Source of the DNA: Vibrio gelatinilyticus
GTDB taxonomy: Bacteria; Pseudomonadota; Gammaproteobacteria; Enterobacterales; Vibrionaceae
DNA: 64,000 bases
Direction: 5' to 3'
NCBI RefSeq assembly: GCF_022836845.1
Contig: NZ_JAJNNZ010000015.1
Span: forward strand, 27,293-91,292
Positions 43,449 to 52,505 of the stretch are shown in pieces. The position numbers and the translations under genes were made by a program. Under the pieces are notes generated by a model, which made no database searches, was not told the origin of the DNA, and saw only the letters and a program-made list of their open reading frames with translations. Every line of letters starts with the position of its first letter. The first letter of the stretch is position 1.

Positions 43449-43838
43449 TTACGCATGTTGGTGGCACAGTATTAACGCTCGTTCTTTGCGTTGCCAGTTT
43501 TGTTCATGGAAATAGTAGGCAATGGTATTGAGTGTCGGCTCAAGTAGCGCCATGATTCCGCCAACAAGAAGATCGCCGGTCAAAAGGTAGATAACGCCAA
43601 AGGCAACAGCAAAGTGTACGCTGGCAAAGCTGACCGTTTTCATTTTGGTTAGCCATTGTAAAGAATGGTTGCTTGTACGGCGTGACCATACTTTTTCGTG
43701 CAGGTAGAAAGCGACGGTGTTTACCATTGGCTCAAGAAGCGCAACTAAACTACCAATAATAAGATCACCTGTGAGTGCATAGGCCACACTAAATGCAATG
43801 GAAAAGTGGATACTGGCAAATATTAGGGTCTTTTTCAT
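43449..43838 (-). CDS. Membrane protein with two DUF2061 repeats
   Basis: This 129-residue protein is made of two similar halves. Residues 2-51 (KTLIFASIHFSIAFSVAYALTGD... NTVAFYLHEKVW) and 66-115 (KTVSFASVHFAVAFGVIYLLTGD... NTIAYYFHEQNW) each hold two hydrophobic helices and a conserved HE. DUF2061 proteins are small inner-membrane proteins of unknown function. The internal duplication is typical for Vibrio. It stands alone between the MarR-GNAT gene and valS. Confidence 0.85.
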   Translation of the reverse strand: MKKTLIFASIHFSIAFSVAYALTGDLIIGSLVALLEPMVNTVAFYLHEKVWSRRTSNHSLQWLTKMKTVSFASVHFAVAFGVIYLLTGDLLVGGIMALLEPTLNTIAYYFHEQNWQRKERALILCHQHA

Positions 43839-43965
43839 GTCGGCCTCTTAGCATGGGCATCTACGTTTGAATTTATGCTGCTATTATGGCGCTCTCTTTG
43901 ATGTAGTTAAAATCGATTGAATTTATTTTATTGATAGGTTTTTTCGATTGTCTGATTGGCAGGTG

Positions 43966-43993
43966 ATAAAAAAGGCAGCATAAATGCTGCCTT
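43966..43993 (-). terminator. valS terminator
   Basis: On the minus strand AAGGCAGCA / TGCTGCCTT with a four-base loop is followed by TTTT. It lies about 20 bases after the valS stop. Confidence 0.88.
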
Positions 43994-44011
43994 CTATCAT
44001 TGCTTAGAGTA

Positions 44012-46870
44012 TTAGAGTGCGGCGATTGTCGCCTTTTGCTCTTCTAACTTCACTAGCGTTTCTTTGTAACCTTCAAGCTTTTCACGCTCTTTGGCAACCA
44101 CGGCTTCTGGTGCTTTGGCCACAAAACCTTCATTACCTAGTTTGCCTTCAATACGCTTGATTTCGCCTTGAGTTTTCTTCACTTCACCGTCTAGGCGAGC
44201 AAGCTCTGCGTCTTTGTCAATCAGACCTGCCATCGGGATCATCAGCTCAGATTTGCCCACTAAAGAGGTGGCACATGCTGGGGTTTCTTCACCGTCATCC
44301 AGCACCTTGATGCTGTCTAGCTTCGCTAATGAAGTCAGTACAATCTCGTTGGCTTTAACTCGTGCTGCGTCTGTCTCATTAGCGACTTTAAGCATTACGT
44401 CTAGACCTTTGCTTGGCGCGATATCGTATTCAGCACGTAAGTTACGAATGCTAGTGATGAACGCTTTAACCCACTCAAGGTCGGCGACGATTTCGGTATC
44501 GAAGTTGTCTTGGTTAAATTGCGGTAGCGGTTGAGTCATGATGGTCTCACCCTCAACGCCATTAACCAATGGCTTAACACTTTGCCAGATAGATTCCGTG
44601 ATGTACGGCAGTACTGGGTGAGCAAGACGCAGTGTCTTCTCAAGTACGGTAATCAGCGTGTGGCGAGTCGCACGTTGTTGTATTTCGTTACCTTTCCAAA
44701 GAACAGGTTTAGTCAGCTCCAGGTACCAATCGCAGAATTGGTTCCAGATAAACTCATATAACGTGTTTGCCGCCATATCGAGACGATAGTTGTCTAAATG
44801 AGCATTAAACTCTTTTGCTGCCAACTCAAACTGAGATTCGATCCATTTGTCTGCCAACGAGAATTCCATCTCGCCACCATTCATGCCGCAATCGTGCTCT
44901 TCAGTGTTCATCAGTACATAACGGCTTGCGTTCCATAGCTTGTTACAGAAGTTACGGTAACCTTCAAGACGCTTCATGTCCCAGTTGATATCACGACCAG
45001 TAGAAGCCATTGCCGCTAAAGTGAAGCGCAGCGCATCCGTACCGTATGGTTCGATGCCGTTTTCAAATGTCTTACGTGTGTTTTTCTCGATCTTCTTCGC
45101 TAGCTGAGGTTGCATCATGTTGCCACAACGCTTTTCTACTAGCTCTTCAAGGCCGATGCCATCAATCATGTCGATAGGGTCAAGTACGTTACCTTTCGAT
45201 TTAGACATCTTGTCACCGTTTTCATCACGGATCAGGCCTGTAACGTATACGGTTTTAAATGGTACTTGTGCTTTACCATCTTCATCTTTGTTAAAGTGCA
45301 TGGTCATCATGATCATACGCGCAACCCAGAAGAAGATAATGTCAAAACCTGTCACCAGTACATCTGAAGGGTGGAATGTCTTCAGATCGTCTGTTTGCTC
45401 AGGCCAGCCTTGCGTGCCGAACGTCCAAAGTGCAGAAGAGAACCAGGTATCCAGTACGTCGTCGTCTTGGCGCAGAACCACAACAGGTGCTAGGTTGTTC
45501 TTTTCACGCACTTCTTCTTCAGTGCGACCAACATAGACATTACCATCATTGTCGTACCATGCAGGGATACGGTGGCCCCACCATAGTTGGCGAGAGATAC
45601 ACCAATCTTGAATGTCGCGCATCCAAGAGAAGTACATATTTTCGTATTGCTTAGGAACGAACTGAATATCACCATCTTCAACCGCTTTTACTGCAGGTTC
45701 TGCAAGTGGTGCAGCGCGGACGTACCATTGGTCAGTCAGCATTGGTTCAATAACTACGCCGCCACGGTCGCCATATGGCACGGTTAAATCGTGATCTTTG
45801 ATCTCTTCAAGCAGGCCAAGTTCATCGAATTCAGCCACGATAGCCTTACGAGCAGCAAAGCGCTCCATGCCGTGGTATTTAGCAGGAAGTTCTGTTGAGT
45901 AAACATCGCTTTCTTCGCCGTTCGTTGTGAATACTTCAGCAGCATCACGGATATCAGCGTTGAACGTTAGGATGTTGATCATTGGTAGATTATTGCGCTT
46001 ACCCACTTCGTAATCGTTAAAGTCGTGAGCAGGTGTAATTTTCACACAACCTGTGCCTTTTTCCATGTCAGCGTGCTCATCACCTACGATAGGGATCAGA
46101 CGGTTAACTACAGGAAGCAGGATCTCTTTACCGATAAGATCTTTGTAACGTGGATCTTCTGGGTTAACCGCTACGCCAGTATCACCAAGCATGGTTTCTG
46201 GACGAGTAGTTGCAACAACGATGTAGTCTTTACCGTCTGCGGTTTTAACACCGTTCGCTAGTGGGTAGCGGAAGTGCCACATGAAGCCTTTTTTGTCTTT
46301 GTTTTCAACTTCTAGATCTGAGATTGCTGTGTGCAGTTTAGGATCCCAGTTAACTAGACGCTTACCACGGTAGATAAGATCGTCTTCATAAAGACGTACA
46401 AACACTTCTTGAACAGCATTGGACAAACCGTCATCCATAGTGAATCGCTCACGATCCCAGTCTACCGATGCACCAAGGCGACGAAGCTGTTGAGTGATAG
46501 TGCCGCCAGATTCGGCTTTCCATTCCCAAATTTTGTCGATAAAAGCGTCGCGGCCGTAATCGTGCTTAGTTTTGCCTTCTTCTGCTGCGATCTTGCGCTC
46601 TACAACCATTTGAGTAGCGATACCTGCGTGGTCTGTACCCACTTGCCAAAGGGTATTTTTGCCCTTCATGCGTTCAGCACGGATAAGTGTATCCATGATG
46701 GTGTCTTGGAACGCGTGGCCCATGTGCAGGCTACCAGTAACGTTTGGTGGTGGGATCATGATGCTGTAAGCGTCTTTTGATGTGTCACCGTGTGGCTTAA
46801 AGTAGCCTTTCTCTTCCCAAGTCTGATACAGAGCTTGTTCGATAGATTGTGGGTTGTATGTCTTTTCCAT
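44012..46870 (-). CDS. valS: Valyl-tRNA synthetase
   Basis: ValS has 952 residues and is a class I synthetase that charges tRNA-Val. The ATP motif HMGH lies in NVTGSLHMGHAF near residues 42-53. The editing domain spans about 200-350, with TTRPETMLGDTGVAV. KMSKS occurs in GDKMSKSKGNVLDP near 555. The anticodon-binding domain follows, and a C-terminal coiled coil (about 885-952) is rich in Lys and Glu. It lies downstream of holC. Confidence 0.98.
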   Translation of the reverse strand: MEKTYNPQSIEQALYQTWEEKGYFKPHGDTSKDAYSIMIPPPNVTGSLHMGHAFQDTIMDTLIRAERMKGKNTLWQVGTDHAGIATQMVVERKIAAEEGKTKHDYGRDAFIDKIWEWKAESGGTITQQLRRLGASVDWDRERFTMDDGLSNAVQEVFVRLYEDDLIYRGKRLVNWDPKLHTAISDLEVENKDKKGFMWHFRYPLANGVKTADGKDYIVVATTRPETMLGDTGVAVNPEDPRYKDLIGKEILLPVVNRLIPIVGDEHADMEKGTGCVKITPAHDFNDYEVGKRNNLPMINILTFNADIRDAAEVFTTNGEESDVYSTELPAKYHGMERFAARKAIVAEFDELGLLEEIKDHDLTVPYGDRGGVVIEPMLTDQWYVRAAPLAEPAVKAVEDGDIQFVPKQYENMYFSWMRDIQDWCISRQLWWGHRIPAWYDNDGNVYVGRTEEEVREKNNLAPVVVLRQDDDVLDTWFSSALWTFGTQGWPEQTDDLKTFHPSDVLVTGFDIIFFWVARMIMMTMHFNKDEDGKAQVPFKTVYVTGLIRDENGDKMSKSKGNVLDPIDMIDGIGLEELVEKRCGNMMQPQLAKKIEKNTRKTFENGIEPYGTDALRFTLAAMASTGRDINWDMKRLEGYRNFCNKLWNASRYVLMNTEEHDCGMNGGEMEFSLADKWIESQFELAAKEFNAHLDNYRLDMAANTLYEFIWNQFCDWYLELTKPVLWKGNEIQQRATRHTLITVLEKTLRLAHPVLPYITESIWQSVKPLVNGVEGETIMTQPLPQFNQDNFDTEIVADLEWVKAFITSIRNLRAEYDIAPSKGLDVMLKVANETDAARVKANEIVLTSLAKLDSIKVLDDGEETPACATSLVGKSELMIPMAGLIDKDAELARLDGEVKKTQGEIKRIEGKLGNEGFVAKAPEAVVAKEREKLEGYKETLVKLEEQKATIAAL

Positions 46871-46922
46871 AGTTTTCTTGGATACTTATATCGTTAAATC
46901 TGTGAGAGAAGTTGGGTCAAAC

Positions 46923-46960
46923 CCTATAGGTAAACGTTAGCATATCGATTACCTATAAGG
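46923..46960 (-). promoter_or_regulatory. Inverted repeat in the valS leader
   Basis: CCTATAGGTAA (46923-46933) and TTACCTATAAGG (46949-46960) are complementary apart from one extra A. They form an 11-bp stem with a 15-base loop in the 107-base holC-valS gap. There is no T-tract, so it is not a simple terminator. Confidence 0.4.
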
Positions 46961-46977
46961 ATTGACATCTTAGCGAG

Positions 46978-47427
46978 CTATAAGTGCTCAATCTCGATAG
47001 TTTGTAGCTGATAGCCAGCTTGACGGTAAATTTTATACCTTTCTCGAGCAAGTTGCTTAGCTTTTTCTTCGCAAGGGACGAAGTCTACCACTTGAGCAAA
47101 GGCATTCGCAAAGGTTGAATCTTGATCAGCTAAATTTATTATCAACTGACGATTCCAGCTTGGCTTTACTCCGTGATAACCAATTTCAACAGGAGTGCCG
47201 TTTTTCGGCCCTTCTCCTACTAAATTATGCGCAAGGAAATTCTGTGAGTCGATTTGCCAAAAATACTCAGCAACTGACTCTGCCTGCTGTTTGTCAAGGC
47301 AGTGAAGGTAGAGCTTGGCTCCCTGGCCACTGAAGTGACGGCACAAAAAATGAACATAATCATAAAAGCCCTCAAGTGTTGACTGGGGGCTTTGCTCGGC
47401 GATTAGGTAAAACGTTGCTGTCTTCAT
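46978..47427 (-). CDS. holC: DNA polymerase III chi subunit HolC
   Basis: This 149-residue protein links the clamp loader to SSB. The start TATFYLIAEQSPQSTLEGFYDYVHFLCRHF is typical. The central FLAHNLVGEGPKNGTPVEIG and the late LARERYKIYRQAGYQLQ also match HolC. It lies between pepA and valS as in E. coli. A hairpin terminator separates it from pepA. Confidence 0.94.
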   Translation of the reverse strand: MKTATFYLIAEQSPQSTLEGFYDYVHFLCRHFSGQGAKLYLHCLDKQQAESVAEYFWQIDSQNFLAHNLVGEGPKNGTPVEIGYHGVKPSWNRQLIINLADQDSTFANAFAQVVDFVPCEEKAKQLARERYKIYRQAGYQLQTIEIEHL

Positions 47428-47443
47428 GACTGTTTAGCGTGCA

Positions 47444-47470
47444 TAAAAAAGGGCCTTGCGGCCCTTTTTA
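47444..47470 (-). terminator. pepA terminator
   Basis: AAAAAGGGCC / GGCCCTTTTT forms a perfect ten-base-pair stem with a four-base loop directly after the pepA stop codon. holC begins only 17 bases beyond it, so the hairpin may let some transcripts through to holC. Confidence 0.85.
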
Positions 47471-48979
47471 TTACTCTTCGGTTTCTTGGCCACTGCGATT
47501 AAGTAAGAACTGGACAAGTAGCGAGACTGGTCGACCCGTCGAGCCTTTCGCTTTACCCGATTTCCAGGCAGTACCTGCGATATCTAGGTGAGCCCAGTTG
47601 TACTTTTTCGTAAAGCGAGACAAGAAGCAGCCTGCGGTGATCGTGCCACCAGGGCGTCCGCCAATGTTCGCCATGTCAGCGAATGGGCTAGACAGCTGTT
47701 CTTGATATTCGTCAGCCATTGGTAGGCGCCAAGCGCGATCGCCCGCTTGCTCTGAAGAGTTGACTAACTCATGAGCCAGTGGATTGTGGTTAGAAAGCAC
47801 GCCACTGATGTGGTGGCCTAACGCAATAACACACGCACCGGTCAGCGTTGCTACGTCAATAACGCAGTCAGGCTCAAAGCGTTCAACGTAAGTTAACGCG
47901 TCACACAACACCAAGCGACCTTCAGCATCGGTGTTGAGAACTTCAACCGTTTGGCCAGACATAGTTGTGAGGATATCCCCTGGGCGATAGGCGTTGCTAC
48001 CAGGCATGTTTTCACAGCCAGCAAGAATCGCCACTACGTTAATTGGTAGGTTTAACTTTGCCAGAGCTTTCATGGTGCCAAATACAGATGCCGCACCACA
48101 CATATCGTATTTCATCTCATCCATGCCTTCGCCAGGCTTAAGAGAAATACCGCCTGAATCAAACGTTAGGCCTTTACCAACAAGTACAATCGGTTTTGCA
48201 TCTGGGTCGGGATGGCCTTTATAGGTCATCACTGACATCATTGACTCGTTGCGAGAGCCACGGCCAACAGCAAGGTACGACGTCATGCCCAGCTTTTCCA
48301 TTTCCTCTTCGCCAATGATCTTGGTGGTCACTGTCTCATGGTCGTCAGCCAAACGACGGGCTTGTGACGCTAGATAGGCTGGATTGGCGATGTTTGGTGG
48401 CATGTTGCCAAGATCTTTACAAGATTTAACACCTGAAGCGACAGCAAGACCGTGGGTAATGGCTTTTTCGCCAAGGTTAAGTTCACGACGCGTTGGTACG
48501 TTGAACACAAGTTTGCGCAGCGGACGACGCGTTTCCGGCTTGTTGCTCTTGAATTGATCGAAAGTATAAAGACCATCTTTAGTCGCTTCGACTGCTTGAC
48601 GTACCTTCCAGTACGTATCACGGCCTTTAACGTGAAGCTCAGTCAAAAAGCATACAGCTTCCATCGAACCCGTTTCGTTCAATGTGCTGATGGTTTTTTG
48701 GATGATTTCTTTATATTGGCGTTCGCCCAGCTCTCGCTCTTTGCCACAACCAACCAGAAGAACACGCTCAGAAAGCACACCTGGTACTTGATGCAATAGC
48801 AGCATTTGCCCTGGTTTACCCTCTAGGTCACCACGGCGCAATAGAGAACTAATGTAGCCATCACTGATTTTATCAAGTTGTTCTGCTACCGGAGAAAGAC
48901 GACGTGGTTCAAATACGCCGACAACGATACAAGCGCTGCGCTGCTTCTCTGGACTGCCACTTTTAACACTAAACTCCAT
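47471..48979 (-). CDS. pepA: Leucyl aminopeptidase PepA
   Basis: PepA has 502 residues and is an M17 cytosolic exopeptidase that uses two metal ions. LVGKGLTFDSGGISLKPGEGMDEMKYDMCGA near 265-295 and the signature NTDAEGRLVLCDAL near 345 hold the metal ligands. In E. coli it also binds DNA and acts in site-specific recombination and carAB control. It is divergent from lptF, as in other gammaproteobacteria. Confidence 0.97.
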   Translation of the reverse strand: MEFSVKSGSPEKQRSACIVVGVFEPRRLSPVAEQLDKISDGYISSLLRRGDLEGKPGQMLLLHQVPGVLSERVLLVGCGKERELGERQYKEIIQKTISTLNETGSMEAVCFLTELHVKGRDTYWKVRQAVEATKDGLYTFDQFKSNKPETRRPLRKLVFNVPTRRELNLGEKAITHGLAVASGVKSCKDLGNMPPNIANPAYLASQARRLADDHETVTTKIIGEEEMEKLGMTSYLAVGRGSRNESMMSVMTYKGHPDPDAKPIVLVGKGLTFDSGGISLKPGEGMDEMKYDMCGAASVFGTMKALAKLNLPINVVAILAGCENMPGSNAYRPGDILTTMSGQTVEVLNTDAEGRLVLCDALTYVERFEPDCVIDVATLTGACVIALGHHISGVLSNHNPLAHELVNSSEQAGDRAWRLPMADEYQEQLSSPFADMANIGGRPGGTITAGCFLSRFTKKYNWAHLDIAGTAWKSGKAKGSTGRPVSLLVQFLLNRSGQETEE

Positions 48980-49037
48980 GCGTACTCCTACATCCTAAAG
49001 ACAAACAGAACTAAATGTTAGATAATGAATGCTTACC

Positions 49038-49051
49038 TGTTGAATTCAACA
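49038..49051. promoter_or_regulatory. Perfect 14-bp palindrome between pepA and lptF
   Basis: TGTTGAATTCAACA lies in the 192-base divergent gap, about 60 bases from pepA and 120 from lptF. It could be an operator for either gene. No matching consensus is recognised. Confidence 0.35.
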
Positions 49052-49171
49052 AGTCGTTTCAACCTTGGAACACCGTTCTGATGACGAACAAAAAATTAAA
49101 AAAACAAAAGGTTTAACGGAAAACTATAGTGATTCGACCAAAAAAACAAGTTTTGTGTAGGTATTTTCAGT

Positions 49172-50287
49172 GTGATTATTGTTAGATATTTGATCCGAGA
49201 AACAGTTAAGAGTCAGCTTGCGATCTTTTTCGTACTGTTTTTAGTCTTTTTTAGCCGACAGTTTATTAATGTTTTGGCGGATGCGTCCGATGGCGATATT
49301 CCAGCTCGACTCATTATGACATTAGCGGGATTAACCATGCCAACGATGGGGCTATTGATGTTCCCATTAAGTATTTATATTGGCATTTTGGTGACATTTG
49401 GTCGTTTGTACGCAGAAAGTGAGATTACGGTCATGAACGCTACGGGAATGGGAAATAAATTCCTGATCCGCGCAGCGCTATATTTGGCACTGATCACTTC
49501 GGCCCTGGCCGCTGGTAATGCCTTCTGGCTAGCCCCTTGGACACAGGAAAAAGAAAGTCAAATTATTGAAGAGCTGTCTTCAGAAAATTCTGTTGAACTT
49601 CTTCAAAAAGGAAGCTTTCAGCGAACTCCAGATGGCTCAGCAGTTGTTTTTATCGATGAAATTAAAGGTAAAGACCTTGAGAATGTCTTCGTCGCGCAAT
49701 TAACACCGCGTGGCTCTCTGCTGCCAAGTGTTATGTATGCGAAAAGTGGCGATGTTAAAGAGCTCAGCGATGGACGTCAGGTTCTGACTTTATATGATGG
49801 AACACGTTATGAAGGTGTGCCAACTCGTCTTGATTATATGGCAACAGAGTATCAAGAATATGAGGGGGTTATTGGTGAGCGTGAAGCTAGAAGGCGCGGA
49901 CGATCGTGGACGGCGATCCCAACTGAAGAGTTAATGGGTCATCCTCACCCTAAGGCACAAGCTGAATTGCAATGGCGCATTTCACTGGTCATCTGCATCC
50001 CAATTCTAACTATGTTGGTCGTGCCTCTGTCTGCGGTAAACCCAAGGCAAGGTAAATTTGCTAAGATGGGACCAGCAATTTTGGTGTACTTTACCTATTT
50101 CCTGGCGATCAGTGCGATGAAATCATCACTCGAAGATGGCTCTGTTCCTGGTTACGTTGGTATGTGGCCAATCAACTTTGCATTGCTTCTCGCCGCCATA
50201 GGGGTGAACTATTACGATAGTGTGCCTGTTCGTAAGATACGGGAAAAAATTAGACAGAAACGTTATATGAGAAAGAAGGCAGCCTGA
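49172..50287 (+). CDS. lptF: LPS export permease LptF
   Basis: LptF has 371 residues, starts with GTG, and has six membrane helices: three at the N-terminus, a periplasmic jellyroll (about 130-270), then three more. The motif MTLAGLTMPTMGLLMFPLSIYIGILVTFGRLYAESE near the first half is typical. It pairs with LptG and LptB to pull LPS from the inner membrane. lptG begins three bases after its stop. Confidence 0.95.
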   Translation: MIIVRYLIRETVKSQLAIFFVLFLVFFSRQFINVLADASDGDIPARLIMTLAGLTMPTMGLLMFPLSIYIGILVTFGRLYAESEITVMNATGMGNKFLIRAALYLALITSALAAGNAFWLAPWTQEKESQIIEELSSENSVELLQKGSFQRTPDGSAVVFIDEIKGKDLENVFVAQLTPRGSLLPSVMYAKSGDVKELSDGRQVLTLYDGTRYEGVPTRLDYMATEYQEYEGVIGEREARRRGRSWTAIPTEELMGHPHPKAQAELQWRISLVICIPILTMLVVPLSAVNPRQGKFAKMGPAILVYFTYFLAISAMKSSLEDGSVPGYVGMWPINFALLLAAIGVNYYDSVPVRKIREKIRQKRYMRKKAA

Positions 50288-50290
50288 TCC

Positions 50291-51361
50291 GTGTTTAAAA
50301 TTCTCGATTTGTATATAGGACGCACCATTATCGCTACCTCTATGTTGGTATTAGGGGTCTTTGTGGGGTTGTCGGCGGTCATTAAATACGTGGAGCAACT
50401 GCGTGCTGTAGGGGAGGGAACTTATACCCTAATCTCAGCGATGTACTTTGTGTTGTTAGGTATTCCGCGTGATATTGAGTTGTTTTTCCCAATGGCATCT
50501 TTACTTGGTGCATTGATTGGACTTGGGATGTTGGCAAGCAGCTCTGAGTTGGTTGTCATGCAAGCTGCTGGGGTGTCAAAAGTAAAGATTGGCGCGTCGG
50601 TTTTAAAAACCGCGGTGCCATTGATGTTGGTCGTAATGGCATTGGGGGAGTGGGGGGCACCCACGACGCAGCAAATGGCCAGAGATTTACGTGCTTTTTC
50701 GGTCTCCGGCGGAAACATTGTTTCGGTGCGAAATGGCGTGTGGGCTCGTGATGTGGATGATTTTGTCTTTATTGCAAGGGTGAACGGAGACGAAATTCAA
50801 GGGTTGAATCTTTGGCGATTCGACAAAGAGAAAAAACTGACCACGGTCATACACGCGCAAACGGCTGTCTATTTAGAGGGCAACCATTGGCAGATGAACA
50901 ACGTACAGATCACCAAGATGAACGACAGTATTCAATTGGGTAAAGAGACCGTCGCAACCTATCCATGGTCTACGTCATTGGTGCCCGATAAGTTAGCGGT
51001 GGTCACCGTTGATCCCGGCGAGCTACCATTAAGTGGTTTGTACGACTATGTTGAGTATTTAAAAGCATCAGAGCAAGATCCTTCACGCTATGAACTCGCT
51101 TTTTGGCGTAAAGCTACGCAACCATTCTCGGTGGCCGTAATGATGCTGATGGCATTGTCATTTGTATTTGGCCCACTACGAAGCGTTACCATGGGTGCTC
51201 GTATTTTGTCCGGTGTCGTTGCGGGTTTTACCTTCTATATTTCAAGTGAGTTCTTTGGGCCGCTAAGTTTGGTATATGGAATATCACCAATGTTTGGTGC
51301 TATTGGACCAAGTCTAGTGTTCTTGGCAATTGCCACACTGCTTTTAAGAAGAAAGCTATAA
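50291..51361 (+). CDS. lptG: LPS export permease LptG
   Basis: LptG has 356 residues, starts with GTG, and has six helices around a periplasmic jellyroll domain. FPMASLLGALIGLGMLASSSELVVMQAAGVS near 75-105 is the family motif, and FVFGPLRSVTMGARILSGVV lies in the second half. It completes the LptB2FG transporter with LptF; LptB and LptC are encoded at 26021-27798. A strong hairpin follows its stop. Confidence 0.95.
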   Translation: MFKILDLYIGRTIIATSMLVLGVFVGLSAVIKYVEQLRAVGEGTYTLISAMYFVLLGIPRDIELFFPMASLLGALIGLGMLASSSELVVMQAAGVSKVKIGASVLKTAVPLMLVVMALGEWGAPTTQQMARDLRAFSVSGGNIVSVRNGVWARDVDDFVFIARVNGDEIQGLNLWRFDKEKKLTTVIHAQTAVYLEGNHWQMNNVQITKMNDSIQLGKETVATYPWSTSLVPDKLAVVTVDPGELPLSGLYDYVEYLKASEQDPSRYELAFWRKATQPFSVAVMMLMALSFVFGPLRSVTMGARILSGVVAGFTFYISSEFFGPLSLVYGISPMFGAIGPSLVFLAIATLLLRRKL

Positions 51362-51391
51362 AAAAACAGCTCCGAATGGAGCTGTTTTTTT
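51361..51391. terminator. Bidirectional terminator between lptG and cheX
   Basis: AAACAGCTCC / GGAGCTGTTT with a four-base loop is flanked by six A's and four more T's. It begins at the lptG stop codon and also ends cheX from the other side. Confidence 0.93.
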
Positions 51392-51412
51392 ATGCGATAA
51401 AAGAGCGAAAAG

Positions 51413-51874
51413 CTACTCGAAACAGATTTCGATAAAAGCATTACCCCATTCGGATGTGAAAGGCATAATGATGATGGAGCCTTCGCACTTATGCCTGATA
51501 GTATGCCCTCTCCCTGACACCACTACTGGTGTCGCCATATCAAAGTCGAAACCACCTTCGGCTAAAATTCGTTTTGCACCACCCGTCACCATATTGGTAA
51601 TTTCGCCCACCATATCGGTAACTTCTTCATTCAAGCCATTTGGGCGCTCGCCAAGCATCTTATTCATGATTTCAAGAGCGAGGTTTTCTTCAAAGGTGAT
51701 CGACATTGAGCCTCTGGTTTGTTTTCCAACCATACCAATAAGGCCTGATACATCTCCGCGAGCAATCTCGTCTTTTTTAAGCCTTGGTTTTTGAGGCTGT
51801 ATGTCCATTGTTGCCATCGTTTTTAACACGTTGATTAACGAAGCTAAAAACGGATTTACAAATTCTGCGCGCAT
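51413..51874 (-). CDS. cheX: CheX-type chemotaxis phosphatase
   Basis: This 153-residue cytoplasmic protein has the CheX/CheC fold. The segment DMVGEITNMVTGGAKRIL near 86-103 matches the ExxN phosphatase motif that attacks phosphorylated CheY. SMSITFEENLALEIMNKMLGERP before it is typical of CheX. It would quicken the loss of the CheY-P signal. It lies 22 bases after zur on the same strand and may be cotranscribed. No other che gene is near. Confidence 0.88.
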   Translation of the reverse strand: MRAEFVNPFLASLINVLKTMATMDIQPQKPRLKKDEIARGDVSGLIGMVGKQTRGSMSITFEENLALEIMNKMLGERPNGLNEEVTDMVGEITNMVTGGAKRILAEGGFDFDMATPVVVSGRGHTIRHKCEGSIIIMPFTSEWGNAFIEICFE

Positions 51875-51896
51875 AATATCTTGTCTTTTTAACTAA

Positions 51897-52340
51897 TTAG
51901 GTTGCTGAGGAAGAGCAAGCTTTGCAGATACCATGAGATTCGATGATGTGGCTAGAAAACTCAAATCCATGTTTTTCTACGTTGCGATTAAGTAAGGCTA
52001 TCAGATTGTCGTCTTGCAATTCAACGACACTACCGCAGCTTTCACAAATAAGTAAGTGCGAAAAGTGTTTATGCTCACCAAATGTACAGCAAGAAATGAA
52101 GCTATTGGTTGATTCCACTCTGTGGATAAAGCCCTGTTCAAGCAAAAAATCAAGGGCGCGATATACCGTAGGAGGCTTCGCTTGAGGTTCGCTTTGCTTG
52201 AGTTGTTCTAGTAATTCGTAGGCGCTGCAGGCTCTTCTATTTTCACAGATTATTTCATAAACGCGGCGGCGCTGCGCGGTGAGCCTTACCCCTCGAGCGA
52301 CACAAATATCTTCAATTTGTTGAGTTAACTGCTTATTCAT
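51897..52340 (-). CDS. zur: Zinc uptake regulator Zur
   Basis: Zur has 147 residues and is a Fur-family repressor. The winged helix with VRLTAQRRRVYEIICE and PPTVYRALDFLLEQGFI binds DNA. The metal sites include CESC at 99-102 and CKAC at 139-142, plus HKHFSHLLIC. With zinc bound it represses zinc-import genes, and the Zur box at 3370-3384 in this window is a likely target. The start at 52340 has an AGGG site. A longer in-frame start at 52577 would run into dusA and is rejected. Confidence 0.95.
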   Translation of the reverse strand: MNKQLTQQIEDICVARGVRLTAQRRRVYEIICENRRACSAYELLEQLKQSEPQAKPPTVYRALDFLLEQGFIHRVESTNSFISCCTFGEHKHFSHLLICESCGSVVELQDDNLIALLNRNVEKHGFEFSSHIIESHGICKACSSSAT

Positions 52341-52505
52341 GTGATGCCCTAATAATATCGAACTGTCCAATAATATATCATTTTTATTAAGACAGCAGAG
52401 TGAATTTGCTGCAATGACATTCCATCTGTATAATCGCGCCACTTTGAGTTTTGTGTTGTTTTTCGACAATGTATAATGTCTAACTAACCCTTTGCGAGAA
52501 CCGTT

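Noticed and set aside
45117..45536. 139-codon plus-strand frame opposite valS
   Set aside because: Ser/Arg-rich shadow of a well-conserved synthetase, with no start signals.
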